A DNA stretch of 64,000 nt from Blastomyces gilchristii SLH14081 (GCF_000003855.2 NW_003101675.1:984888-1048887); one strand, 5' to 3'. Positions 33,315-45,299 are shown, numbered from the stretch's first letter. Numbers and translations: made by a program. The notes: generated by a model not told the origin, from the letters alone.

Positions 33315-36300
33315 ATGAATATACAACAAAAACAACAAAAAAAGTTTAAAAACTCTTCAAAAATCACATTTATTCAAAATAATGTGGATAGAAACTCAAA
33401 TTGTATTTATTCATATCTTCAAATTGCATTTGAATAAAAAGTTGATTTTGTACTGCTTCAGGAACTGAATTTTGATGCTGAGCAAAAATATATCATTTCT
33501 CATTCAAGCTACTACTGCTTTCTATCTCAAAAGTCTGAGATAAAGTCAAGAGTAGTGATCTATGAAAGAAAGAGATCAAGATATCAATTTAATCTAAGAT
33601 TTGATATCATGTCTGACCCTGATATTCTGGTGAGTGATATTATAGATAAAGAGAATGAGTTTGATACTATACAGCTTATAAATATCTATAATAAGAAGTC
33701 ATTGAAGGAAAATAACAATATCTGGACAATTGATAGAGGATTTCTGAACATAACTTCATTAAGAAACTCTATAATTGCAGGAGATTTCAATGCACATCAT
33801 TTCTGATGAAATTCAGAATGCAAGAGAGCAGTAAGAGCTGATAATCTGATTGAATAGACCTTTGAGCATTCAATAGATTTAGTTAATAAGTCTGATCAAC
33901 AAACATTCTTTAGAAAAGACATGAAACAGAAATCTATTATAGATCTAATCTTCATGTCACAAAATCTAATGGAAAAAAGACTTGTAAACTGATTTATTGA
34001 TTCAAATGAGACATCAGAATCAGGTCATGAGGTTATTCAATTTGATATTGAACTGAGTGAAAAATAAATGAGTGAAAACCCTCTTCTCTCTAATCAGTTT
34101 AACTTTGAAAAAGCTGATTGAAAAGCAGTTGAAGAAAGCATAAAACTGTTAAAATCTGAAAGACAGAGTGAGCTATATTGAAATTCTGGTCAAGATATCT
34201 CAAATGAAATACTTAAGAATAGAGTGAAGCTCATTACATCTATTATTCTAACAAGTGTTAGAGATAATATTTCAAAGAGAAAATCTTCTGAGTATTCAAA
34301 ACCTTGATGAAATGAGAATATCTCATCTAAAAGAAAAGAATTAGCTACTGCTAGAAGAGATTGAAAGAATGATGTAATATCTGATAAAGAGTTCAAAGCT
34401 GTCAGAAATGAATATTTTTCAGATATTAAAAGAGCTAAAACAGACTGCTGGAATAAATTTCTTGAAGAAGCATAAGAAAAGAAAGTTTTTAAAGCTTTTA
34501 ACTATACTAAAACAAGAAGTGTAGCAAAACTTCCAGCCTTAGAATATGAGTTTCAGAATGAATCATATACAGCAAACTCTTTTGAGAAAAAATATCAAGC
34601 TTTCATGAGAATTCTCTTTCAAAACTCATCAGAATCAGATTCAGAGGAAGAGAATATATCACTTCTCAATTACATTGATGAAAATGACTGGGAATGGCCT
34701 GATCTTACACAAGATGAATTAGAGTCAGCTATCTGCTCAAGTTCTGTTAAAACTGCTGCAGGGCCTGATTCAATTAATCACTTGATTATTCAAAATACAT
34801 ATTCCTACTTAAAGAATGAATATTTTGAGCTCTTTTTCAATCTCTTGAAAAATGAATATCATTGTAAATGCTGGAGAGAAGCCACTAGAGTGATTCTTGC
34901 AAAATCTAATAGAAAAACTTCAATTCCTAAGTTATATAGAGTAATATCTCTATTGAACTGTCTAGAAAAGGTTTTGGAAAAGATAATAGCTACTCAACTA
35001 TCTTTTATAAGCTCTATTAATAACTCTCTTTTATTCAGTGAATAAATGAGAGATAGAAAACAATGTTCTGCAATTGACACTGTTCTCTCAGTTGTTCATG
35101 ATATTCAAATAGCAAAGCATGAAGATCTGGTCTCAACTGCAGTTTTTATTGATATAAAAGAAGCATTTGATCATGTTTCAAGATCAAAGTTAATTCAGAC
35201 TTTGAAGATGTTAAAACTGTCACTTTCTCTAATAAAATGAATTAACTGTTTTATGTCTAAAAGAATCATACAACTTTTCTTTGATGGAATGAAACAAGAC
35301 AAGACTGAGATAAAAATAGAAGTACTGCAAGAATCTTCAATCTCACTCATTTTATTTGCAATATACACTGCATATCTATTCAAAGATAGAAATATGAAAA
35401 TAGTGCGATCTCTGAGTTATGTGGATGATATTAGTCTAGTCTACAGCTTAAAAACTATCAAAGAGAATTTGAAAGTGATTGAAAAGGCTGCAAAGGAAAT
35501 CTTTGTCAGAGCAGATATCAATCAAATTTAATTTAATATGAATAAAACTGAGTTAATTCATTTCTTTTCTAGATTCAATGAGAAAGAACTATCCCTAACT
35601 CTTTTGAATAGAGAGATTAAACCCAGTTTCAATGTCAAATGATTAGAAGTATGGTTAAACTCCAAGTTGAATTTTAAATATCATATTCATCAAAGAACTG
35701 TCAAGGCAGAAAGACTATTGAACAACATTATCAGACTATCAAATACAGAGAGAGATCTATCCTTCCAGGCTATGAGACAGTTATATATAGCCTGTATTAT
35801 CTCAGTAGCTGATTATGAAGTTCAAGTTTGATGGAATAATTAAGGAAATTTCACTGAACTCTTTCAAAGTCTGTAAAACAGAGCTTTGAGAAGAATTCTG
35901 AGAGCATTCAAATCATCTCCTATTAAAGCAATGAAAATTGAAGCTTCAATTCCCTCTTCTGCTATTAGATTTGAAAAGGCCTGTATGAACTATGCTCTGA
36001 GAGTTATAAAGATGAGCTCAAATCATATAATCAGAGAAAGAGTCTCTTCTTCATTTTCATCAATTAACTCTGGAAATGAACTGGATTGAAATAGATTTCT
36101 TGATTGAAATGAAAATAATTCTTCAAAGAAAATGCCTTCTCAACTGTACAGACTATGCTCACTGATTAAAAATTAATTTTCTTTTTTAAATGTTGAAAAA
36201 GTTGATCATGAGAAGTTATCTCTCTGAAGAGAAAAGCTTGAATATCTTATAGACTTGTAAATAAGTGAACTATCTAAAGAGAAAGAATATGAACAGTATT

Positions 36301-37271
36301 TGAAGAGAATTTCTACAATCAATATAAAAGACTCTATTCTGATTTATTCAGATAGCTCAAAAAACAAGAATTTGAATAGATTAGACACAGGCATTGCTTA
36401 TACTGAAGATAATATTAATTTTATCTCAGATTTCTGAAATTTGAGCTGTGAATCTGAAGTCTTTGACGCTGAACTATTTGCAATAGTGAAAGCTTTCAAA
36501 CTTATTAAAATAAAATCTCATAAAAGAGAGAATAGTTTGAAAGAGGCATGAATATTCTCTGATAGTCAAGCTGCTTTAAAAAGACTTAGAAATAGTCAGA
36601 TTCATAATGATCAAATGAATCTTGAACTGATCTTAAACTCTGTTTTAAAAATTCAAAAGAGAAGAACATCAAAGCTGATAATTCATCTGCACTGAGTTCC
36701 TGCTCATATGAATATTCATGGCAATGAATTGGCTGATTCAGCTGTAAAAAAAGGCTCAGAACTAAGTGGATCTATTCAAAAAATTGTGTTCTAGTCTTTT
36801 ATAAAGAGAAAAATAAAAGAATCTTGTTTAGATAAGTGAAATGAAAGCTGGCAGAAACAAAAGAAGAGTATACATTATTCAAGATTTGAAACAAAACCCA
36901 AGTGGAAATCTTGTTCAATTAAATGTAAAAAGAAAATATTCTCATCTATAATACAGCTGAAACTAGGACATGGCTATTTCAAATCTTATATGCAAAGATT
37001 TGATGATAGATTTGATTCAATAGAATGCTCATTCTGCAATGCAAATGAGAATTCTGAGCATATTGTAATGCACTGTGCATTATACAATAGTCTCAGAGTC
37101 AGATTGAAAGAGAAGTATGATCTAAGTCAATTAAATATGAGATTCTTATTCTCAACTGAGACAGGAATTAAATACTTAATAGACTTTCTATCAGAAACTC
37201 AAGCAGCTACAAGAAAATGGCTGAATTCAGAAATATCTGAATATGAAGAGGAGGAAATTGATCAGATATAG
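33315..37271 (+). pseudogene. LINE-1 ORF2: endonuclease, reverse transcriptase, RNase H
   Basis: 1319 codons in a single frame broken only by stops, most of them TGA at expected Trp sites. The APE-like endonuclease shows Gly-Asp-Phe-Asn-Ala-His-His near 33780, with Ser-Gly-His near 34020 where the family has Ser-Asp-His. RT spans about 34600-35650, with Ala-Ala-Gly-Pro-Asp (finger), Phe-Ile-Asp-Ile-Lys-Glu-Ala-Phe-Asp, and catalytic Tyr-Val-Asp-Asp at 35418-35429. RNase H is about 36325-36790 with Tyr-Ser-Asp-Ser, Ala-Glu-Leu-Phe, Phe-Ser-Asp-Ser-Gln and Ala-His-Met-Asn-Ile-His-Gly-Asn-Glu. A C-terminal Cys-x2-Cys...His...Cys lies at 37026-37075. It would nick target DNA and copy its RNA in place. 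Confidence 0.92.
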
Positions 37272-37645
37272 TCTGTTAAAACAGCTATATACTATCTTTT
37301 AATAATTTGTTTCATTACAGTCTCTCTTTATTTTACTTTACTTTTTCCTTTCTATTCTTTTCTATCTATCTATTTAATGTGTCTATCTTTAAGACTGTGT
37401 TCTCTTTTCTTTTGTCATGATATTGTCAAATGATTTCAAAGTATCAGAAGATGTTAAAACACTGCAATTTGTAAACAGTTTTTGTATTCTGAGCTGGAAT
37501 TTTCTGATTTTGCATATCTGAAATTGGTGAATGTATAATAGTTAACTTTATAGATATAGGAAAAACCCTGAGAACTTTTAGTTCTCAGGTAGATGTCATA
37601 GTCTCTGACTGCATACATCTATAATTGAAGAATAATAATAATAAT
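37272..37645 (+). other. LINE-1 3' UTR and AAT tail
   Basis: Conserved in LINE-2, LINE-3 and the chimera. It contains an inverted repeat, GAGAACT...AGTTCTC, about 60-70 bp before the end. It finishes TATAATTGAAG plus AAT repeats, nearly the same end as the SINE. It probably serves as the RT recognition end. Confidence 0.8.
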
Positions 37646-37658
37646 AAATACTTAATTC

Positions 37659-38960
37659 AAATCTTCATATTTCACATCAATTCTGTCTTCAGTTCAACCT
37701 TGAGACATACTACAAAGTTAATATACAATATCTAGAATCAGAGTTGAAGAATCATTGAAGAGTGTCTCTCACAGTGAATGCATGAACTAGTACAAACAAT
37801 CTTACATTTATAAGAGTTATATGTTATTATATTGATGAGAACTGAACTTATCAAGAGATATTAATTGAATTTAAATCATTGATCAGTAGTTATACTGAGG
37901 ATTATATAACAGAGATATTAATAACTGTGATTAAAAATAACTATTAAGATATTAGTCTCAGTCTTCTTACAATTACAACTGATAATGCTGTGAATAACTA
38001 CACTATGATGAAGAGCTTAGAGCAAAAATTGACTTTGCATTTCTGAAATAATAAACAAGGTCATATTCTCTGTATTACTCATGTGATTTAACTTGTGATG
38101 TAAACACTGATAAAGAATCTTAACATTGAGATAAAGAATAATAAGATGACTGATTCTTGAAATGAGAATGAGATGAAAGTGATTACTCAAGTAACTTTTA
38201 CATTCACTTTGTAAAAGATAATGTTTTTTGATAACACTTTTTAATATTACTTTTTGATAATGTTTTTTGATAATACTACTGTTAATTTTGAATAGATTAA
38301 CTAATAATTTAAATATCACAGATTCAAAACATTGCTAATGTGATTTGTATCTTCTCTAAATAATAACAATGATTTCATAATATTTAATAAATAAATAAAT
38401 CAGTCACATCACTGAATATGATACAGAATATTAGAATATGATATAGTTCAATATATAAGATGACTGTTCAGACTCTTTGATTGCATCAGATAATTGATTA
38501 TTAAGTGTAATACTCTGATTAAGAAAAGATTCAGATATTGAAACTTTCTGATATGAAGTGAACTTAGTTGAAATATGTCATTAATTTACTGTTTCAGTTT
38601 TATAAAATAACAAAGACAGTCTCAATCACTTGTACATCAATGCTGCAGTCAGTTTGATGAGTGTATAACAGTTTATTTACTCATCTTGAGAAGCAGTTGA
38701 ATCACTCAAAAAGAAATTCAGTCTGAGATAATACTATAGTGTAGACTATTATTGCTATAAGAGATAAACTGACATATTACTACAGCAAAACTGAACAATC
38801 TTTTGCAGAGTACTATGCTGTAGCAGCTCTACTAGATTTCTCTTATTAAGTTAACATCTACACTTCTCAAGATTGAACAGAGAAGAAATGAGACTTGTAT
38901 GTTAAATTAGTCTGAGACTACTACAATACTAACTATCAGAGATTTGAACAAGCAGATATT
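37659..38960 (+). pseudogene. hAT-2 transposase catalytic region
   Basis: Counterpart of hAT-1 20060-18859. The Asp-Asn-Ala-x-Asn-Asn motif lies near 37980-38000, and the Tyr-Ser-Lys-Thr block and the hydrophobic Ala-Ala-Leu-Leu-Asp block are near 38780-38850. A putative intron at 38211-38321 separates the two. Stops (TGA for Trp, TAA for Gln) break the frame. The enzyme would cut at the TAGACTG termini and leave 8-bp duplications. Confidence 0.75.
38211..38321 (+). other. Putative transposase intron with tandem motif copies
   Basis: 111 bp, donor GTAAAAG, branch-like CTAAT, acceptor ATCACAG. Contains two or three head-to-tail copies of the motif around TTTTTTGATAACACTT and TTTTTTGATAATACTA. 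hAT-1 has the same array inverted at 19457-19520. Confidence 0.5.
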
Positions 38961-38993
38961 AGAGATGTGAAGACAGTGAAATACAATTCTCTA

Positions 38994-39056
38994 GTAAGTA
39001 ATGATCTTTGATAACACTTCATATTATATAGAACTATAATACTAACTTTAAAACAG
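38994..39056 (+). other. Putative transposase intron before hATC
   Basis: 63 bp, donor GTAAGTAATG, branch-like CTAAC, acceptor AAACAG. Contains TAATGATCTTTGATAACACT. Removing it joins the fragment ending near 38990 to the hATC exon. Confidence 0.55.
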
Positions 39057-39440
39057 AACTTGCATACATTGATTGCAACTGAAAATCAGACAAAACTACA
39101 TACTTGTAAAACTGAATTTGACTGCTATCTTCAAGATAATTGAACAAATTTACACATCAAATCAATTCTAGAGTTATAAAAAATTGTTGAGAGTATATAT
39201 TCAACTATTGCACTGATAATATATGATATTCTGACAATTTCATTAGCAGAGATAGGAATGAAGTGAAAGTTCAACTCAAGTCAAGATATTTGTCACTATT
39301 GCTGAAGACAATTACAAGGAGAAACAATCAAGAAACTCATGATTATAAAACATGAAATTATCAGACAGTTTAATATCTCTGATCACAGTATATCAGAGAA
39401 GTGTAGTTTTCATGAGAAAGTGAAGAATAAACTTGCATAA
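39057..39440 (+). pseudogene. hAT-2 transposase C-terminus (hATC)
   Basis: Reads Phe-Asp-Cys-Tyr-Leu-Gln-Asp near 39117, then Ser-Ile-Leu-Glu, then Cys-Asp-Ile-Leu-Thr-Ile-Ser-Leu, then Gly-Glu-Thr-Ile-Lys-Lys-Leu-Met-Ile-Ile-Lys-His. This follows the hATC order for oligomerisation. Trp positions are TGA or changed. The remaining 340 bp to the terminus show no ORF. Confidence 0.7.
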
Positions 39441-39787
39441 GAATGTATTTAGTTGTTTCATGAGCATTATCAATAATTGTTATTAAATTATGATTATATA
39501 AGCAATCACTGAATGAACTGAATGAGACTGAATTTGATCTTCAGTCTCAGTCTCATTCTGATTTTGAAAGAATGATTATCTTTCACAGTTTATTCTGAGA
39601 AATTACTCTCATTTCACTGTTCTTGAATTAAATCTGGTCATTTTTCACATCATTTCTCTCAGAAATGGTCCATTTTCAGATTTTTTTGAGGCTTGATCCT
39701 GATGGGACTCACGCCAAGAAATGTGAGACCAGACCAAATGAGATCAAATGTGAAATTCATGGTTCCGGCGGCTAGTCTATTCATAAA

Positions 39788-40076
39788 ACTGATTCACATG
39801 CTTTCATCTATGAATGAAACTTCTGTTTCATATAATTCTTCAATCATTCATTGATATATTAATCTTGATTGATTAGTGAACTGATGACATCTTCATTTAC
39901 ACTCAGTTTCATCAGCATTTTCATTCTTTATGATGAGTAGAGAGTGAGATTAGAAGTATCAAAATATGTAAGAGTATCTAAGCATTCTTTCAGTGCTTTT
40001 ATATTTAATTCTGTAGATGTTGAAATTGCATGAGTTTCTTGTTGAATTAATTATTGAATTTCCTTGTATTGAAGTT
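39788..40076 (-). pseudogene. B gag segment between hAT-2 and C
   Basis: Short piece of B, collinear with C at about 52570-52855. It ends with the target duplication AAGTT (40072-40076) of element C. No domain recognised. Confidence 0.7.
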
Positions 40077-40405
40077 TGTAAGAGGTCTACGCCGAATAGA
40101 TCGGTATAATATTATAGGTCTTATATAACAAAGAGAAAAACATTAGAGAAGGAAAGAAAGAGAAAGTATAGAAATCAGTGATTGAGGTGAATATTTATAC
40201 ACATATGTGGTAGTGTACATGATGGAGCTTCGGGGCGGAAGAATCTATATGTGTTCATGGCGGCTGAGAATCAGTGATCAAGAATGGCTGAGAATTGAAG
40301 CATACATGTTTGAGAGTGAAGTGAAAGAATCTATGAAGTGAAGTGAAAGAATCTATGAAGTATAATGAAATAGTCTATATAATTGATTGAGTGCAGCCTG
40401 TCACA
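40077..40405 (-). repeat. Element C 3' LTR (left)
   Basis: 329 bp, paired with 53306-53634. It keeps CpG in its outer ~40 bp (ACGCCG, GATCGG) where the partner is mutated, and is mutated over its inner part where the partner keeps CpG. Confidence 0.93.
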
Positions 40406-41148
40406 TTAGTCTCTCTCTTTCAGAAGCAGTTCTCATCAGTCAAGAGTCACTGTTTCAGATAACATGAAACTCAGAGTTCAGATCAGTTGATTATAGCTGA
40501 CTCATTTCATAAGATATTGCTGACTGCGGCTGTGAGATCTCTCATTGAGAATATTCTCAATCTCTCACTCAAGCTTATTATCTTCTTCTATGATGCCTGG
40601 TGACTGTCAGTCAGAAGTCAGTTGAGAAGAGAATGAATCAGTGATAGTGCAGTGAAGCAAGCTTGTGTGAAATACATTATAAATCTCTGATAATATGTCA
40701 AGACAGTAGTTGTAGCTATCTAGAACTTCTATCACTTTATACCTGACATGGTGGTAATCTAGTGTATGAGATGAACATATGATTCATATATTCTTAAGAT
40801 TCAATTATATCAGATCTTCTATCTTATATTATTCAGTGAGATCTCAGTGAATATTAATTTAATTCTCTTGATCTTGTTTTACAGTTGCTATGAAGGCCTC
40901 TGCTCAATTATGAGCATCTCAGAGCTTTATTACTATATTATCAGCAATCTGAATTGAACTGCAGAGATTCAGTGTGAACTGTGTAATCTCTAGAAGATTC
41001 AACATCTTCATGTGATAACTGTGTGTAAGAAAGAACAGACTTATGTCTGTTGAAACAGCATCTTATTCATTGATAGTGATCTCTGTGTATAGAAACAGAT
41101 CATGTCAATCATCTTATAAGTGATTGCAGAACTTACAGAGATAGTTCT
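40406..41148 (-). pseudogene. C: region between integrase and 3' LTR
   Basis: Matches B at 13277-14030. AT-rich with stops. It ends at the D target duplication GTTCT (41144-41148). I recognise no domain. Confidence 0.5.
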
Positions 41149-41684
41149 TGTAATGTGGTGAAACCGAAGCAGTGGCTAGTCAGCGGCGTCATGTAGAAGT
41201 AGTTGTTTGAAAAGCTGTATAAGTGAGCTTGACTATCTTGCTTGAATAGTGAGCTCATAGGCTACAGAGTTATTGCAAGAATATCACAGATATGATACTT
41301 AGTATACTAAGAAGATTGTATGAGACACACAGTAACTCTTATGTATATTTCTTTTGTAACAAAAGAAACAAATCACTGGCTTCTTTCATGAGAAGTCAGC
41401 ATCTAGCTATTCTATATAGATAATAAGCAGATATCTCCTCTCATTTCATGAGTGAGAATAGCTGGAGTGATATCTCAGCAGTGTCTCACTGTCAAGAAAA
41501 AGTAATCTGCTAATCTTGTATAGAAGTGAGGTTCTCATATTCATCAATTGAATCTTTCTATGATATATCTGAATAATGTCATAGAGTGATTGAAAACTGG
41601 TTTGAATAAAATGAAATCATCTGTATGAAAGTGATGAGTCATGTGAAACTGTAACAGAGTCTTGACATAGCTGAGAGTGTGATA
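41149..41684 (-). repeat. Element D 3' LTR (left)
   Basis: 536 bp. The outer (left) ~60 bp keep GGTGAAACCG and CAGCGGCGTC, while the inner end is mutated to TGATA where the partner has TGACA. Confidence 0.93.
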
Positions 41685-43490
41685 ATACTCTTCTCTTTAA
41701 GAGCATAGTCTCTATATTCTCAAGATTACTGAATTAGAAATTATCTTTGTTATATAGTAACAGTTGCTAACTGATTGACAGTGTATATACTGTGTGTGAT
41801 ACAAAGAAATAGATGAGTTTTTCTGCTGACTGTGTAGATCTTTCTTTTCTCATCTTCATTCAAATCAAACATGTGATAAGTGAGTTTCTTATATATTAAT
41901 TTGAAATGTGGAAAATGTAGTTAATAAGTGACTTACAGATCTCTTAATATATTTCATTCTATATATGAAATTTTCTGCAAAAGTAGTGTATTTTTAGAAA
42001 CAAAGCTAACAGTAGTGACAGGATTTTTTGAAAAGATCTTTTCTCTCTGTGAAACATTTTTCTTTCCTTCTTTCAATTGCAACAGTGAGTGCATGAGAGT
42101 ATCATTCTTGAAGAATAATCAAGAGCTTATTCTGACATTTTCTAGTGAATAAATATCTTCATGATGTGGTGACAGTCTTCATAACTGCTAAGAAAGCCAG
42201 GTTGAAGATGGAGACAGTGATGTCAATAAGCTGCAGAAGCACTGCTCTTATTATTATATCTTCTTCTTCTCCTGCTTCTTTTGCAGCTGCAGTAGTAGTT
42301 ACTGTGCCTTGCAGTGAGATGTCATCCCTTCTGCTGATCAGTTCATCTGTGTCTGATTCATCTCTCACTCTCTTCATCACTGTTGCAACGCCGCCCCCCC
42401 CCCCAGCCAATACAGTGGTGTATGACCCCGTGTGGTCATTCAGAGAGGAACTCAGAAAGAGCTTGATTTCAGAGATAGTGACTTCAAGAAGCTCAATCTG
42501 TAGTTCCTCTCCCACAGCATGCCTGAGCCCTACTCAGAATACTGCTGAGTTAGGTCTGCAGAATCCTGCAGTTTCTTCATCTTCTCTCTGTGAGAAGACT
42601 CTGATGCAGTCTCTGACTGGCACTGCTACTTGTCTGCACTGCATCAAGCAGCTGAAGAAGAGAGGGATTTTATATATCTATCTCTTCTCTCACTCTTATT
42701 ATTTCTATTATATCTGTAACAATGACTCCTGTCTCTCTGTAAGTATTATTTCACAGAAAGATGTTATGTCAGTTCTGACAAGAAGCCTAGATGTCTAAGC
42801 AGTATAGAGTGAGAGTCTCAGAGCTTCAAGTGTTGATGAATTCTATCAAGACTGAGAAGGTCTCTCTTACTCATCTGTAAAAGAAGATGAAAGCATGAGT
42901 CTCTGAGATGAAAAAACACCTCAGAATGACTGATCTTAAGAAGAGATCAGTCAGTATCATCATTAAAAGCACTGCAGAGATTAATTACTGATTGAAGAGA
43001 ATCTTGCTTCAGTTGAAGCAGATAACTGAGATGCTTTGTAAGTTAATAAGTTAATACTTTCAGTATCTCTTATACTCTTCTGTAGTATACTTCTCTGCAG
43101 TGCTGCAGTGCTAACTTCTCAGCAGATAAAGATATCAGTACTGAAGACTTCAACAGTGAAGAATAAGTTTGATAAGAGTGTGATTATTGATAAGTAGATT
43201 CTAGTCTCTCTTTTTACTTTTTCAGCAGACTGCAGTCTTATTAGAATAGCAGCAGTCTGTAGATTGATAATATTAATCTTTTTATTAATTTCAAATATCT
43301 CTTTCTTTTCTTATTAATCACTTCAGGAATTTTACACTTGTGTAGTCTCATTAAACTTCTAAAAACTCTTTGAGAGAAAATAGAAGAAGAGTGCTACAGA
43401 GTCTACAAGACACTGACTCATCATCACAAGATTATCTCTAAAAAACCCTTTGAGAAAAATGAGAAGTCTTAAGTGATGTTTCTTGCTCAA
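41685..43490 (+). pseudogene. D: antisense accessory gene candidate between chromodomain and 3' LTR
   Basis: Plus strand, opposite to gag-pol. Open stretches at 41928-42152 and 42145-42798 (217 codons, Ser-rich with a short Pro run), then a Lys/Leu-rich, helix-like segment at about 42840-43040 with TGA at likely Trp positions. That segment ends at a possible donor GTAAGTTAATA (43038). A further basic stretch lies near 43370-43500. The minus strand also has a 118-codon frame (42159-42515) with TGA read-through upstream, so the coding strand is not certain. No family recognised. It is less mutated than the rest of D around 42250-42600. Confidence 0.35.
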
Positions 43491-43499
43491 CATCTCTGA

Positions 43500-43828
43500 T
43501 GTATAACAGAGCAGTCTCTACTAGTTATCTCATAGATTGTAATCTCTTTCTCAGTATTTTTCAAATACTCAAGCAGTTCTCATGAATTCTCTGATGATAA
43601 ATAATCTTCTTATTTAATAAGATATTGAAGCTTGCTGTAATATGTTTACTTATTCAATATTTCCTGTATAAGATATTTAGTATCACTCTTGATCTTGATG
43701 CTATTCAGCTGAGATGACTTCATCTCAGAGTATTGCTTATAGAGCTTCAAATAGAAAATGTGAAAAACAGAATGAATTGATTTCAATTCTGTGAGTAATT
43801 TCAACTTATATGCCTGCTTATTCATCAC
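43500..43828 (-). pseudogene. D integrase C-terminus and chromodomain
   Basis: Open stretch 43646-43828 reads Tyr-Lys-Leu-Lys-Leu, Ile-His-Ser-Val-Phe-His-Ile-Phe-Tyr-Leu-Lys and then Tyr-Leu-Ile-Gln-Glu-Ile-Leu. This is the order seen at the end of chromovirus pol: the (H)PVFHVS-type motif, then the chromodomain start. The rest of the chromodomain continues past stops to about 43500. It would steer integration to marked chromatin. Confidence 0.7.
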
Positions 43829-43999
43829 TCTTATTACTGAGAAAGGTTCTAGTCACTACTCACTGAGCTTCTTATACAGTCTTGTTATCTTGATATTCTT
43901 TGCTGAAAGTAGCACTTAATTCTCTATTAAGAACTTCATTGAAAGATGTTTTTAATTATAGTATTCTATCTACTGTTTCTAGACACAGCAGATGCTTTT

Positions 44000-44960
44000 C
44001 ACTGCCTTCTCATGAATTTTGTTCAAAAGTTTCAATCTCACTTTTACTTCTGATACTGAGAGATACTCTATTCTCTGTATCTATCTGATATTCTGACTGC
44101 CTATTCTTCTCTTTGAAATATTGTCCATGACATCACTGAGTAATGAAGGATTATATTCATAACAAGCATGAAAAGAAGATATCTTTAAGATTGCATTCTT
44201 TGCATTATTATATATGAATTCAGCAGTTAGAAGATGTTTGAGCCAATTATTCTGATGATATGAATAGAACACTCAAAGATACTGTTCTAGTGTCTGATTC
44301 TAGCATTCAGTCTGGTCATCAGTCTGCAGATGAAATGCGATACTGAGAAGACATCTTATCATAAGATAATAGTAAAAAGCTGACCAGTATTTGCTGATGA
44401 AGAGAAATTCTCAATCTGTTATCAATGATTTCAGAGCATTATGATCATGAATGATGATATCTAAAAATAGGTCAGTCAATTCAGAGGCTTTAATCTTTTT
44501 ATAAGTAGAGATATATCTGGTCATCTTTGTGAAGTGATCAACAATGATCAAAATTGAGTCATATTCTTTGACTCTTGTCAACTTCAGCAGGTCAACTATG
44601 AAATTCATTGATAGATTCTGTCATGAGTTCTTTGAAACAGACAGTGATATCAACTCACTGTATTGCTTATACTGCAGAATCTTTATTCTTTGACAGATAT
44701 TGTAAGTTTCAATATACTCTTTAACATCTGTTCAGAGCTTGTTCTAAGTGTATTTATATTTTAGAAGCTTCTCAGTCTTCTCTAATCTGAAGTGTCTCAT
44801 ATGAGGATTATCATGATGAATTCTTAATAACTTCTGATGCATTGCTCTGCTATGAGAGACAAAGACTGAATTATTCAGCAGTAGAAGTTCACATTCTTCT
44901 AGTTATCAGTGACTTGATTTCTTAGCAGCACTGCTCTGCTCAGAGTCTGTCTCTTTCAAG
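44000..44960 (-). pseudogene. D integrase core
   Basis: Open pieces at 44411-44608 and 44081-44272. The first shows Met-Asn-Phe-Ile-Val-Asp-Leu (first catalytic Asp), Ser-Ile-Leu-Ile-Ile-Val-Asp-His-Phe-Thr-Lys-Met, and Ser-Leu-Ile-Thr-Asp (second Asp). The second shows Trp-Leu-Lys-His-Leu-Leu-Thr-Ala-Glu-Phe-Ile-Tyr-Asn-Asn-Ala, the conserved block after the catalytic Glu. Collinear, broken by stops. Confidence 0.82.
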
Positions 44961-45299
44961 TTCAAATCAGATTCTTTCTTCTTCAACTTCTGAATTCAAG
45001 CTGTAGTAGAGATGTCCTTCTTCTATAACTTATCAATGAATTTCAAAAGTAGTTAGATTGAAAGATTGTAGACTGTTTCATTCTTTGTCAATTCAATAAT
45101 TATAAGACATAACATGAGAAGCTTATGATCTTCAGTATTAGTTCTCTGTGAGAATCTGGGTTCTCTTTTATCTTCTATACTGAGTCGCGCAGCTGCCTCT
45201 CTGACACTGTTTTCAAGCTTTAGAGAACCTTAACCCTCTGCAGTCAGCTTCTTCTGCAGTGATGACAGAGATTCTTTTGTAGAATTCTTCTTCATATCA

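Larger units (their letters stand above)
30005..37645 (+). mobile_element. LINE-1: full-length Tad1-like non-LTR retrotransposon
   Basis: 7641 bp with 13-bp duplications AAATACTTAATTC at 29992-30004 and 37646-37658. The empty site survives in hAT-1 near 20070-20085. The order is 5' UTR (30005-31680), ORF1 (31681-33285), 29-bp gap, ORF2 (33315-37271), 3' UTR and AAT tail. ORF2 with endonuclease, RT, RNase H and a C-terminal Cys/His motif fits the Tad1/I group. Both ORFs stay in one frame from end to end, so only point mutations have inactivated it. It is the reference copy for the five LINE pieces in the window. Confidence 0.93.
17710..39779 (+). mobile_element. hAT-2: hAT transposon in B, hosting hAT-1 and LINE-1
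   Basis: Left terminus TAGACTGACCG at 17710; right terminus ending CTAGTCTA at 39779. The 8-bp flanks are TTTATAAC (17702-17709) and TTCATAAA (39780-39787). The empty site in element C near 52565 reads TTCACAAC, so the copies differ by C-to-T type changes. Own sequence: 17710-17953, 26613-30004 and 37659-39779, about 5.7 kb. The transposase and an accessory gene run on the plus strand. Eight-bp duplications and the transposase fold identify the superfamily as hAT. Confidence 0.9.
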
